Of a DNA stretch of 27,815 bases, positions 6,752-15,119 are shown in pieces. The translations under genes and the position numbers were made by a program. The notes beneath the pieces are model-generated. The model was not told the origin of the DNA, made no database searches, and saw only the letters and a program-made list of their open reading frames with translations. This DNA comes from Bacteroidales bacterium. Its GTDB lineage: Bacteria; Bacteroidota; Bacteroidia; Bacteroidales; WCHB1-69. Within the stretch, counting starts at the first letter, position 1, and each line of letters starts with the position of its first letter. The stretch is taken from the NCBI GenBank assembly GCA_016285615.1, contig JAEERB010000012.1:1-27815 (forward strand), written 5' to 3'.

Positions 6752-8149
6752 ATGTCAAACCAACCCAGTATGATTCGTTCGCTCATTGCCCAAGACAATC
6801 CTTTTAACACCACCGAAGAGTTGCTGCAGTGGATCAAGCGACGCAACGAAGAGATTAAAGTCTCCATAGAGCCCGCCGACTTGAAATGCATGGACCAATG
6901 GTACATGGATGACGACGGCTGCCTGCGCCACCGCTCGGGAAAATTCTTCTCTATCGAAGGAGTCCATGTTGAGACCGACTTCGGACCACGCCGCGAGTGG
7001 GACCAGCCCCTCATCAACCAGGCCGAAATCGGCTATATCGGCATCATTGCCAAGGAGATGGACGGTGTGATGTATTTCCTCATGCAGTCGAAGGTGGAAC
7101 CGGGAAATGTCAACCACGTGCAGATATCGCCCACATTGCAAGCGACTTACAGCAACTGCATACGCGTGCATAACGGCAAACAGCCCAACTATCTCGACTA
7201 TTTTCTCAACGTGCGCCCCGACCACATCATCCTCGACCAACTGCAGTCGGAGCAGGGCTCGCGCTTCATCCGCAAACGCAACCGCAACATCATCATCAAG
7301 GTGGATGACGACATTGAGGTAAAAGAGGATTTCCGCTGGATGACGCTGGCGCAACTCAAGTCGCTGATACGCCACGACAACCTCATCAACATGGACACGC
7401 GAACGGCGCTCTCGGGCATCCGCTACGCCAACTACATGGACAACAACGCCGATTGGGAAGCCTTCTCACCACTGGGTCGCGACCTTATCTTGTCGGCCAA
7501 TGCACCGCACGGCCTCCACTCGCTCGACGACCTGCTGTTCCTGCTTACGCGCCTCAAGGTAAAATATACGCTCAAAGTCACCCCAAAGCCTGTTAACAAA
7601 CTGGAAGAGTGGAACATATACAACGACCGCATTGCCCGTGCCGACAACCAATACTTCCAAATCATCGGGCGCAAGGTATCCATTTCCAACCGAGAGGTGC
7701 TCTCGTGGTATCAGCCGCTACTGCAACCGATGGAGAAAGGCATTTGTGCTTTCATCATCAAGAAAATCAAGGGGATAGTGCATTTCTTAGTACAAGCCAA
7801 AGTAGAGTGCGGCAACTTCGACACCGCAGAATTTGCGCCCACAGTGCAATGCTCGGCCGAGAACACCACCGACCCCTACCGCCAACCGCTATTCTTGGAT
7901 TATGTGAAAAACGCTGATTCAAAGCAGATTATCTACGACACATTGCAATCGGAAGAGGGCGGCCGCTTCTACCGCGAACAGAACCGCAATATGATTGTCG
8001 TTGCTGGCGAAGACTTCGACACCGAAGATATTCCCGACAACTTCACCTGGATGACCTTATATCAGATTAACGAGTTGCTGCGCTACAACAATATCTTCAA
8101 CATTCAGGCGCGCAGCCTTTTAGCCGCTTTGCCCTATGCAGAACAATAA
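6752..8149 (+). CDS. NDP-hexose 2,3-dehydratase family protein
   Basis: A 465-residue protein of the NDP-hexose 2,3-dehydratase family (EvaA/SpnO/TylX3 type), which removes the C2 hydroxyl of an NDP-4-keto-6-deoxyhexose as the first 2-deoxygenation step. It shows the family's tandem duplication. Repeat 1 (about 50-225) has FLMQSKVEPGNVNHVQISPT and SEQGSRFIRKRNRNIIIKV; repeat 2 (about 290-462) has FLVQAKVECGNFDTAEFAPT and SEEGGRFYREQNRNMIVV. Each repeat ends in a WMTL-Q-LLR-N segment. Length matches known members. The next ATG (Met7, 6770) may be the true start given the adjacent promoter box. The gene overlaps the following oxidoreductase by 14 bases, and that partner is of the 3-ketoreductase superfamily expected next in the pathway. 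Substrate is inferred; no glucose-1-phosphate nucleotidyltransferase or 4,6-dehydratase is in the window. Confidence 0.85.
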   Translation: MSNQPSMIRSLIAQDNPFNTTEELLQWIKRRNEEIKVSIEPADLKCMDQWYMDDDGCLRHRSGKFFSIEGVHVETDFGPRREWDQPLINQAEIGYIGIIAKEMDGVMYFLMQSKVEPGNVNHVQISPTLQATYSNCIRVHNGKQPNYLDYFLNVRPDHIILDQLQSEQGSRFIRKRNRNIIIKVDDDIEVKEDFRWMTLAQLKSLIRHDNLINMDTRTALSGIRYANYMDNNADWEAFSPLGRDLILSANAPHGLHSLDDLLFLLTRLKVKYTLKVTPKPVNKLEEWNIYNDRIARADNQYFQIIGRKVSISNREVLSWYQPLLQPMEKGICAFIIKKIKGIVHFLVQAKVECGNFDTAEFAPTVQCSAENTTDPYRQPLFLDYVKNADSKQIIYDTLQSEEGGRFYREQNRNMIVVAGEDFDTEDIPDNFTWMTLYQINELLRYNNIFNIQARSLLAALPYAEQ

Positions 8150-9116
8150 CAAACTGAGAGTCGGCATCTTAGGATGCGCCAACATCGCCATACGCTTTCT
8201 GGCGCCTGCCTTTGCCGAGCACCCCAATTTTGAGTTGGTGGCCTTTGCTGGTCGCAATGCCGACAAGACCAAAGCCACGGCTGACAAATTCGGCTGCGAG
8301 GCCATTGATGGCTACCAGTCGCTCATTGAGCGCACAGACATAGACATGGTTTACGTGCCACTGCCGAACGCTCTACATAAAGAATGGTGTATCAAGGCAT
8401 TGCAGAGAGGCAAGCATGTGCTTTGCGAGAAGTCCATCGGCTGTACGCCCGAGGAGGTGGCCGACATTATCGCCACGGCCCGTCAGCACAAACGTTTGGT
8501 CATTGAGAACTTCCAGTTCCGCTTTCACTCTCAACACCAGTGGGTTAAGCAACAATTAGCTACGGGTGTGCTGGGCAAAATCCGCTGTTTCCGCAGCTCG
8601 TTCGGCTTCCCGCCGTTTGCCGATGCCAACAACATCCGCTACAGCAAAGTGCTGGGTGGCGGCGCCTTATTGGATGCGGGCGCCTACACGCTCAAAGCGC
8701 TGCAGTTCATGTTGGGCGGCGATTTCCGCGTGAAGGCTGCCACCCTCTGGCAGCCCGACACGGCCGAGGTCGACCTGGCTGGCGGCATCTATCTCGACAA
8801 TGCGCAAGGCCTTATGGCCGAACTGGCTTTCGGCTTCGACCACTTCTACCAATGTAATTACGAACTGTGGGGCAGCAAAGGCAAACTCACCTGCCATCGG
8901 GCTTTTACGGCGCCTCCTGGCTTTGCACCCACTGTCACAGTAGAGTACCAGGGCGACCAGAAGACCATCACCCTGCCTGCCGACAACCATTTCCAAAACA
9001 TGCTGACACACTTCTACAATACCGTTCAGAGCGGCGATTTTGAAGACGAATACCAACAGATTTTACAGCAGGCTAACTACGTAGGCGCTGCCCGACAGGC
9101 GGCCTTAAAACTCTAG
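8136..9116 (+). CDS. Gfo/Idh/MocA-family oxidoreductase, likely NDP-sugar 3-ketoreductase
   Basis: A 326-residue NAD(P)-dependent dehydrogenase. The Rossmann motif is RVGILGCANIA (8-18). HVLCEKSIG (94-102) contains the conserved lysine Lys99; the usual EKP is EKS here. GGGALLDAGAY (174-184) is the catalytic-side motif with Asp180 and Tyr184. Gfo/Idh/MocA proteins include SpnN/TylC1-type enzymes that reduce the C3 ketone made by 2,3-dehydratases, and this gene overlaps such a dehydratase by 14 bases. I therefore infer reduction of a 2-deoxy-3,4-diketo NDP-sugar in the cytoplasm; sequence alone does not exclude another sugar substrate. Its last 12 bases overlap the 3' end of the opposite-strand gene at 9105. 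Confidence 0.85.
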   Translation: MQNNNKLRVGILGCANIAIRFLAPAFAEHPNFELVAFAGRNADKTKATADKFGCEAIDGYQSLIERTDIDMVYVPLPNALHKEWCIKALQRGKHVLCEKSIGCTPEEVADIIATARQHKRLVIENFQFRFHSQHQWVKQQLATGVLGKIRCFRSSFGFPPFADANNIRYSKVLGGGALLDAGAYTLKALQFMLGGDFRVKAATLWQPDTAEVDLAGGIYLDNAQGLMAELAFGFDHFYQCNYELWGSKGKLTCHRAFTAPPGFAPTVTVEYQGDQKTITLPADNHFQNMLTHFYNTVQSGDFEDEYQQILQQANYVGAARQAALKL

Positions 9117-9695
9117 CGACAAGCCCAAATTACCACTTTGGGTAGGACCCAGATAGAGCGTCGAGTTGTTCAGGTCGAGCAACTTGCCAGCCTTATAGAT
9201 TTGATTCCAACCACGAACGGCAAAGAAGAGCGCCGCTGCAAGGCCTACGCCACCACCCACAATCCATGCGGGTTTCGAGCGATGGTTGTCGAACACCGTG
9301 AAGGCCATAATCATCGACGTGCCACCCAAAGCGGCTAACCCCGTGGCAATATAGATGTTGACCGACGCCTTGCGCAGAGCAGCCCCCACCGTGTTGTTCT
9401 TATTGAAATAATCCATATTTATCTTATCAACACCCTTGTAGCGATACACTTCAAGGGGCGACATCTCCCGATAACAGGGCAGCACCTCTTTCACAATGCT
9501 CTTCGACAATGACGAAATCGAATAGCCGTTGTCAACGGTATAGTATGCATCCTCCTCATCTATAACCTTACAAAACAATGTATCGGTCTTATCATTCTCA
9601 TCATCAGATACATAGATAACAGCATCGATGCAGTTTTGTCCGAAAACGCCCAGCGAAAAGGCGAGCAGCAGGCAGCAAAGCAGATGTTTTTTCAT
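9105..9695 (-). CDS. Exported membrane protein of unknown function
   Basis: A 196-residue protein not assigned to a family. A signal peptide is evident (residues 1-19, cleavage likely before QNCID). The central part (25-95) is acidic and contains YYTVDNGYSISSLSKSIVKEV. Two hydrophobic segments at about 112-135 and 143-163 are glycine- and alanine-rich, and the tail ends GNLGLSLEF, a short beta-like terminus with a final Phe reminiscent of outer-membrane proteins. The ATG has an unusually good ribosome site, AAGGAGG followed by five bases, which fixes the start. It lies 46 bases downstream of the cca-like gene on the same strand and overlaps the oxidoreductase 3' end by 12 bases. Confidence 0.8.
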   Translation of the reverse strand: MKKHLLCCLLLAFSLGVFGQNCIDAVIYVSDDENDKTDTLFCKVIDEEDAYYTVDNGYSISSLSKSIVKEVLPCYREMSPLEVYRYKGVDKINMDYFNKNNTVGAALRKASVNIYIATGLAALGGTSMIMAFTVFDNHRSKPAWIVGGGVGLAAALFFAVRGWNQIYKAGKLLDLNNSTLYLGPTQSGNLGLSLEF

Positions 9696-9708
9696 GGTGA
9701 CCTCCTTG
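9696..9708 (-). promoter_or_regulatory. Strong Shine-Dalgarno site before the exported protein
   Basis: On the minus strand CAAGGAGG is followed by TCACC and the ATG, close to the full anti-16S complement. Most genes in this window lack such a site, so it decides the start and suggests high translation. Confidence 0.7.
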
Positions 9709-9741
9709 TTTTGATGGTTATATTAATTGAAACGCTTTTTG

Positions 9742-11163
9742 TTACAAATCATTGCGTTTCAGTCCTAATTTTTCTCCTTCTTTCAGCATCAGCTCAAAAG
9801 CGGCCTCGAAATTATTGTCGATGACGCCGTCGAGGATAGCCTCGCGGATAGCCGTTTTGATGATGCCTACCTCTTCCGACGGGTGCAGTCCGAAGGTCTG
9901 CATAATCAGGTCGCCGCTCACAGGCGGCTGCCAGTTGCGCAGACGGTCTTTCTCCTCAATCTCGGCCAGTTTCTCTCGCACCTTGGCGAAATTGGCGAGG
10001 CAACGCTTGATCTTCTCGGGATTTTTGGAAGTGACATCGGCTTCGCAGAGCAGCATCAGGTCGTCGATATCGTCGCCAGCATCGAACAGCAAGCGGCGCA
10101 CCGCCGAGTCGGTGATGGTATCTTCTACGAGGGCGATGGGGCGCAAGTGCAGCAATATCAGCTTCTGCACATACTTAAGCTTCTCATTGACAGGCATTTT
10201 CAGCGAGCGAAAGATAGCACCTGCCATCTTCGAACCCACATACTCGTGTCCATGGAACATCCAGCCGTGCTCTTCATCGTACTTCTTGGTGGCCGGCTTG
10301 GCAATGTCGTGCAGCAGCGCAGCCCACAGCAGCCAGAGGTTCGAGCTCACCATCGCTATCTTGTCCACCACCTCGAGCGTATGCAGGTAGTTGTCCTTAT
10401 GGCCGCGCTTATTGATGACCTCCACCCCTTTCAGCTTATCGAACTGCGGCAGAAATTGTACCAGCAGACCGGCCTCGTCGAGCAGTTGAATGCCCACCGA
10501 AGGCTTGGGCGAGAGCAGTATCTTGTTGAATTCCTCCACGATACGCTCTTTGGAGATTATCTCCAACCGATGTGCGTTATCCTTGATGGCGCGGAACGTT
10601 TCGGGGTCGATATGGAAGCCCAACTGTGAGGCGAAACGCACGGCGCGCATCATGCGGAGCGGGTCATCCGAGAAGGTGATGTCAGGATCGAGTGGCGTGC
10701 GGATTCTTTTGTCCTGAATATCTTGAATGCCGCCAAAAGAATCTATCAGAGTACCCTTCTCACTGCCATTCAAGGCGATAGCCAATGTGTTGATGGTGAA
10801 ATCGCGACGATTCTGGTCATCCTCGAGGGTGCCATTTTCCACCACGGGTTTACGCGAATCGGGATTATACGACTCCTTGCGGGCACCCACAAACTCCACA
10901 TCGGCACCATGGTAAAAGAACTGGGCAGTACCGAAGTTCTTGAACACGTTGACATGCAAATTGGGCGAAATCTCGCGAGCCACAGCCTGCGCCAACTCAA
11001 CGCCACTGCCCACCACCACCACATCGATGTCAGTAGAGGGACGATGCAGAATATAGTCACGCACCACACCTCCAACCACATACGCCGACACACCCAACTT
11101 ATCAGCAGCAGTTTCGATGAGTTGGTAAACCGGATGTTGTAGCAGATGTGTGAAGTTTTCCAT
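9742..11163 (-). CDS. cca: CCA-adding/poly(A) polymerase-family tRNA nucleotidyltransferase with HD domain
   Basis: A 473-residue class II nucleotidyltransferase. The head domain has AYVVGGVVRDYILHR (27-41) and the metal-binding DID at 45-47, followed by RRDFTINTLA and FSDDPLRMMRAVRFASQLGF, typical of CCA-adding enzymes and PAPs. The C-terminal half includes LLWAALLHDIAKPATKKYD, an HD phosphohydrolase domain. It likely adds or repairs the tRNA 3' CCA end. The open frame continues to 11220, but the upstream part crosses the promoter box. Of two in-frame ATGs (11169, 11163) the second has AAGGA at a suitable eight-base distance. CCA versus A-adding specificity cannot be told here. It is divergently transcribed from the GT-C/MORN gene. 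Confidence 0.88.
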   Translation of the reverse strand: MENFTHLLQHPVYQLIETAADKLGVSAYVVGGVVRDYILHRPSTDIDVVVVGSGVELAQAVAREISPNLHVNVFKNFGTAQFFYHGADVEFVGARKESYNPDSRKPVVENGTLEDDQNRRDFTINTLAIALNGSEKGTLIDSFGGIQDIQDKRIRTPLDPDITFSDDPLRMMRAVRFASQLGFHIDPETFRAIKDNAHRLEIISKERIVEEFNKILLSPKPSVGIQLLDEAGLLVQFLPQFDKLKGVEVINKRGHKDNYLHTLEVVDKIAMVSSNLWLLWAALLHDIAKPATKKYDEEHGWMFHGHEYVGSKMAGAIFRSLKMPVNEKLKYVQKLILLHLRPIALVEDTITDSAVRRLLFDAGDDIDDLMLLCEADVTSKNPEKIKRCLANFAKVREKLAEIEEKDRLRNWQPPVSGDLIMQTFGLHPSEEVGIIKTAIREAILDGVIDNNFEAAFELMLKEGEKLGLKRNDL

Positions 11164-11179
11164 AGTCATATTCCTTGTA

Positions 11180-11187
11180 CAAAAATA
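11180..11187 (-). promoter_or_regulatory. -7 box (TATTTTTG) of the cca-like gene
   Basis: The minus strand reads TATTTTTG, ending about 16 bases before the ATG at 11163, giving a very short leader. It excludes the longer open frame from 11220. Confidence 0.58.
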
Positions 11188-11249
11188 CAAATTATAAGCA
11201 AAGACTAGAAAAGAGAGCAAATAAAAAATTTTTCTCTCTCAAAAAATCG

Positions 11250-11257
11250 TATTTTTG
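11250..11257 (+). promoter_or_regulatory. -7 box (TATTTTTG) of the GT-C/MORN gene
   Basis: TATTTTTG lies 31 bases before the ATG at 11289 and inside the longer open frame that begins at 11175, so the shorter protein is preferred. Confidence 0.58.
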
Positions 11258-11288
11258 CCTACTTTATATACCCATAAATTACTCCTGT

Positions 11289-13334
11289 ATGAAACCTATT
11301 AATCAGAAGAGACAACCCGTTAAACAGCCCACGAAACAGACTGTAAAACAGAGTTTTGCCGAACGTTTTGAAAAATTTACCCACAACAAGTTTTTCATCT
11401 TAGTTCTGCTGTTCTTCGTATCGATTGTCTATTTCGCCAATTACAACGCTATATATGATAAAAAGTTAGACAATAATGGCGACAATATCTACTACTTCTC
11501 ATTAGGTCAGTCGCTGGCCGAAGGCAACGGCTACTGCACGCCTTTCGGTTTCACCATGAGTCCACACGGGCACTTTCCTCCCGGCTATCCCGCCTTTGTA
11601 TCCCGCATACTCAAAATCTATCCAGATGACGTTCAGGCGGTTAAAAAGGCCAACGGGGTCTTGCTTTATGGCGCCATCATCCTGTTGTTCTTCTCAGCTT
11701 ACCTTATCAGCCGAAACTCCATACTGGCCTTCTGCGTATCCGTGCTGGCGTCGATGCACGCTGAGATGCTGCGTTTTGCCACCATCATGATGAGCGAGCC
11801 CCTCTATATTTTCCTGGCGATGCTGGCCATCTTTTTAGCTATCTTGCTGGCTAAATGGGATTTCCAAAAGAAATTGTGGAAACTCATCACCTTGTCGGTA
11901 CTGTTAGCCTTAACCGTTTTCTACATCTACTTTGTCCGCACCATGGGCTTGGCGGTTATCATTGCCATTGCAGGCTGGTTAGGACTTTTATCGTTAGTAT
12001 CTCTTTATCAATATATTAAAACCAAAAAGAACGATACCGAAACCGCTTTAATTCACAAGAAGACATTCTTGTTACGTATCATTTTGGCAGCGGCAGTTAC
12101 GTTATCGTGCTTGTCGGCCAAAGCCATTTGGGACCATCGCAACAAGGTGAACGGTATCAGCGGCAAGGACTACGAGAACACCTTCTTTATCAAGGCCAAC
12201 AACGGCAAAATGGAAGGCGTAGCCGACTGGAAGGCGCGTATCAAGAGCAACACGAGCAACTATTTCACCCGCTGGGTGCCCAAGGATACCTATTTCAAGA
12301 AATATAATGACAGCGATAAGGAGGTGACCAAGAAGGAATGGATCACGGGTGGTTTGCTGGCCATTGTTCTGTTATTCGGAAGTTTTTACGGCTCAGGCAG
12401 CCTGCTGATGCTCTTTTATGTGCTCCTCACCGTCGGGGTACTGATTTTCTATCCCGAATGGTATGGCGGCGTGCGATATATCGTGCCCATTGCACCAGCG
12501 CTTATCTTCTTACTGCTCAATGGTTTCTGTGCAATAGTAGCCTTGATTTTGAAACTATTAAAGAAGGCTAAAGGTTACTCTAAAACCGACGCAGGCGCTG
12601 CGTCCCTGCAACAAGTACGGGTTAATAATGATTTGCCTCTGGAATCCAACCCGTCGCCGGCGACCTTCATTCTACAGTCCCTTCTTGTGCTGATACTTAC
12701 CTTCGGTTGGCTGACACCGCGCTATGCGGAGGCACAAAAATACTACCGGGATGTGACAAGCATCAAGTCGTGGACCATCACAACCGACTCCAAGATGGTC
12801 AACTACCTGAAAGCGTGCGAATGGTGTGCCAGCAACCTGTCGGACACCACCCGCATGAGTTGCCGCAAATCGGAGCTCTACTACATGTACTCCAAGTTCC
12901 ACAAATCGAAAGAATTTCCGCGCTACGGAGAACCCGATGATATTTACAACTGGTTCTGTAAAAATAAGATAACGCACTTTATCCTGGACGATTGGTTTAT
13001 CCACGCCTACAAAACCGTCTATCCTTGCATACGGAAATACCCCGATAAATTCAAGATATTGCAAACATTCGGTGAGGCAGATAGCGTTAAAAAGACCAAT
13101 CCCACCTATGTGATGGAATTCAACGACTACTGGGGCTACACGGGCGACCTCGTTGACGGCAAGCGTCAGGGCGAAGGCGTATGGCGCCTCCAGGACGGCC
13201 GTATCTACCGAGGACACTTCGAAAACGGCCTGCCCAACGGCTACGGCGAGTTGACAACGCCCGACGGCCAAGTGGTTGTCGGCCAATGGAAAAACGGCGG
13301 TCTGGTGAAGAGCACCAGTGTTAAACAACTATAG
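11289..13334 (+). CDS. GT-C-like multi-pass membrane protein with C-terminal MORN repeats
   Basis: A 681-residue protein. After a basic N-terminus there are about ten hydrophobic helices (e.g. 35-52, 124-140, 143-156, 171-188, 198-216, 220-240, 259-275, 351-367, 370-388, 397-424, 458-475). The loop after the first helix, DNNGDNIYYFSLGQSLAEGN (61-80), and HFPPGYPAF (95-103) resemble the first periplasmic loop of GT-C (GT39/ArnT-like) lipid-linked sugar transferases. A soluble domain (about 480-615) follows. The end, about 617-675, carries two full MORN repeats and a partial third (YTGDLVDGKRQGEGVW, YRGHFENGLPNGYGEL, VVGQWKNGG). I found this combination unusual. The ATG at 11289 was chosen because a promoter box sits inside the upstream extension. 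Substrate unknown; I infer transfer of a polyprenyl-linked sugar at the outer face of the inner membrane. Confidence 0.78.
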   Translation: MKPINQKRQPVKQPTKQTVKQSFAERFEKFTHNKFFILVLLFFVSIVYFANYNAIYDKKLDNNGDNIYYFSLGQSLAEGNGYCTPFGFTMSPHGHFPPGYPAFVSRILKIYPDDVQAVKKANGVLLYGAIILLFFSAYLISRNSILAFCVSVLASMHAEMLRFATIMMSEPLYIFLAMLAIFLAILLAKWDFQKKLWKLITLSVLLALTVFYIYFVRTMGLAVIIAIAGWLGLLSLVSLYQYIKTKKNDTETALIHKKTFLLRIILAAAVTLSCLSAKAIWDHRNKVNGISGKDYENTFFIKANNGKMEGVADWKARIKSNTSNYFTRWVPKDTYFKKYNDSDKEVTKKEWITGGLLAIVLLFGSFYGSGSLLMLFYVLLTVGVLIFYPEWYGGVRYIVPIAPALIFLLLNGFCAIVALILKLLKKAKGYSKTDAGAASLQQVRVNNDLPLESNPSPATFILQSLLVLILTFGWLTPRYAEAQKYYRDVTSIKSWTITTDSKMVNYLKACEWCASNLSDTTRMSCRKSELYYMYSKFHKSKEFPRYGEPDDIYNWFCKNKITHFILDDWFIHAYKTVYPCIRKYPDKFKILQTFGEADSVKKTNPTYVMEFNDYWGYTGDLVDGKRQGEGVWRLQDGRIYRGHFENGLPNGYGELTTPDGQVVVGQWKNGGLVKSTSVKQL

Positions 13335-13346
13335 CGTCAAAAATCG

Positions 13347-13354
13347 TATCTTTG
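13347..13354 (+). promoter_or_regulatory. -7 box (TATCTTTG) of the S41 protease gene
   Basis: TATCTTTG starts 13 bases after the previous stop codon and ends 24 bases before the ATG at 13379. The TTG of the box itself begins the longest open frame, which is therefore not the start. Confidence 0.62.
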
Positions 13355-13378
13355 CATCCTTTAAGCAATTCAAGCACG

Positions 13379-15043
13379 ATGGAATATCAAGAACCGGCTA
13401 CACCAACCCCTGCTGAAGAGACGACACCCAAACGCCGTCCCCGCAACTGGCAACAGATATGGATGCCACTGTGGTTGTCGCTGGCTTTCATCGCCGGCAT
13501 CCTGCTCTCGACCTATCTGTTGCAGCCGCCCAAGACCAGCAACCGCATCAGCAGCAAGCAGATGCACAAGTTTGACGAGGTTCTTGAATATGTCAACATG
13601 TACTATGTGGATTCCATCGACACCGACAAGATGTTTGAGGAGGCGATACGCGCCATGCTGCAGACGCTGGATCCCCACTCGACCTACGCCACGGCTGAAG
13701 AGAACCGCAGCCTGATGGAAACGCTGGAGGGCTCTTTTGAAGGTGTGGGCATCCAATTCAGCATCATGAACGACACGGTGATGGTGGTGGCTGTCGTCAC
13801 AGGCGGTCCCTCCGAGAAGGTGGGCATCCGCGCTGGCGACCGCATCATTTCGGTTGATGGCAAAAAGATTGCCGGCACGGGCATCGCCAACAACGATGTG
13901 ATGAAACTGCTGCGTGGCAAGCGCAACACCGCTGTCACAGTAGGAATCAAGCGTCAGAACTTTCCGCAGACTTACTATTACACCATCATCCGCGATGTCA
14001 TCCCCACGTACACGGTGGATGTGTCGTATATGATTGACAAAGAGACTGGTTACATCAAGATAAACCAGTTTGGCGGCACTACTGCCCAAGAGTTTCACAA
14101 GGCGTTGCTCACCCTGCGCATGCAAGGCATGACAAAGCTGATTATCGACCTGCGCGGCAACCCCGGCGGACTGCTGGAGGCGGCAGTGCAGATTTGCGAC
14201 GAGCTGTTGCCCGACCGCGAGCTGATTGTCTATACCGAAGGAATGCGCATCAACAGCGAGAAGATTTACGCCACCCGCTATGGCAACTTCGAGAAGGGCA
14301 AGGTGGCCATCCTTATCGACGACTTCAGCGCCTCGGCCAGTGAGATTGTGGCTGGCACGGTGCAGGACAACGACCGCGGCATTGTTGTGGGACGCCGCTC
14401 GTTTGGCAAAGGACTGGTACAAAGACAGATAGACTTATCCGACAGCTCTTCCATCCGACTGACAGTGGCCCGCTATCACACGCCCAGCGGTCGCTGCATA
14501 CAGCGCACCTACAAGAATGGTACCGAACAATATTACGAAGAGATGATCAAGCGTTACGAACGCGGCGAGATGGACTCGGCCGACAGCATCAAGTTTGACC
14601 AGAACCTGCGCTACACCACCAAGAAAGGACGGGTGGTCTATGGCGGCGGCGGCATCATGCCCGACTATTTCGTAGCCATCGACCGCGACAGCACGCTAAC
14701 ATCTTGCTATCAGGTGATTAACTCCGGTGTGATGGTACAGTTCGCCTTCGACTACGCCAACCAGCACCACGAAGCACTGACGAAAGCCTACCCCACCGCC
14801 ACTGCCTTTGTGGCCAACATGAAAGTTAACGACCAAACACTGAACTCCTTACTGCAATTCTATACCACCAAGACCAAACAGAAAGTGCCGACGATGAATG
14901 CCGCCTCGCGCGAGGAATTGCGCCTGTGGCTCAAAGCCCTCATCGGCAGGAACCTTTATCAGGACAAGGGATTTTATCCCGTTATCAATCAGACGGATAA
15001 GGTGGTGTTGAAGGCGGTGGAAGAGATGAGAACGGAGAGATGA
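13379..15043 (+). CDS. S41-family C-terminal processing peptidase
   Basis: A 554-residue CtpA/Prc-type serine protease. One N-terminal membrane anchor (about 28-48) places it in the periplasm. The N-terminal helical part is followed by a PDZ domain (about 120-195, with GVGIQFSIMNDTVMV and GPSEKVGIRAGDRIISVDG). The S41 core includes IIDLRGNPGG (255-264), then FSASASEIVAG with the nucleophile Ser319, and FGKGLVQ with Lys344; the 25-residue spacing matches the Ser-Lys dyad of the family. It would trim protein C-termini or degrade periplasmic proteins. The ATG at 13379 replaces a longer TTG start lying in a promoter box. The last codons (EEMRTER) are written by a GA-rich repeat that recurs at 18034-18049. 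The S46 peptidase gene follows after 76 bases. Confidence 0.93.
   Translation: MEYQEPATPTPAEETTPKRRPRNWQQIWMPLWLSLAFIAGILLSTYLLQPPKTSNRISSKQMHKFDEVLEYVNMYYVDSIDTDKMFEEAIRAMLQTLDPHSTYATAEENRSLMETLEGSFEGVGIQFSIMNDTVMVVAVVTGGPSEKVGIRAGDRIISVDGKKIAGTGIANNDVMKLLRGKRNTAVTVGIKRQNFPQTYYYTIIRDVIPTYTVDVSYMIDKETGYIKINQFGGTTAQEFHKALLTLRMQGMTKLIIDLRGNPGGLLEAAVQICDELLPDRELIVYTEGMRINSEKIYATRYGNFEKGKVAILIDDFSASASEIVAGTVQDNDRGIVVGRRSFGKGLVQRQIDLSDSSSIRLTVARYHTPSGRCIQRTYKNGTEQYYEEMIKRYERGEMDSADSIKFDQNLRYTTKKGRVVYGGGGIMPDYFVAIDRDSTLTSCYQVINSGVMVQFAFDYANQHHEALTKAYPTATAFVANMKVNDQTLNSLLQFYTTKTKQKVPTMNAASREELRLWLKALIGRNLYQDKGFYPVINQTDKVVLKAVEEMRTER
15023..15038. repeat. 16-base GA-rich repeat spanning the S41 3' end
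   Basis: GAGATGAGAACGGAGA occurs here in the last codons of the S41 gene and again, identically, at 18034-18049 just after the TrmH-family gene. Confidence 0.75.
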
Positions 15044-15119
15044 GAGATGAGAAGAAATTCAAAATTCATGAACAGAGAATAAAATTCAAATTAAACTATA
15101 AATTATAAATCAAAGCTTT
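15044..15119. repeat. Low-complexity intergenic spacer
   Basis: Contains GA repeats then ATTCAAAATTC and ATTCAAATT stretches of the kind repeated at 18081-18110 and 19111-19131. No TAnnTTTG box was found, so the S46 gene may be read through from the S41 promoter. Confidence 0.55.

Noticed and set aside
13370..14422. 350-codon open frame antisense to the S41 protease
   Set aside because: It is the shadow of a gene with strong catalytic motifs; the translation is low in motif content and His/Val-rich, as expected for antisense of this codon use.
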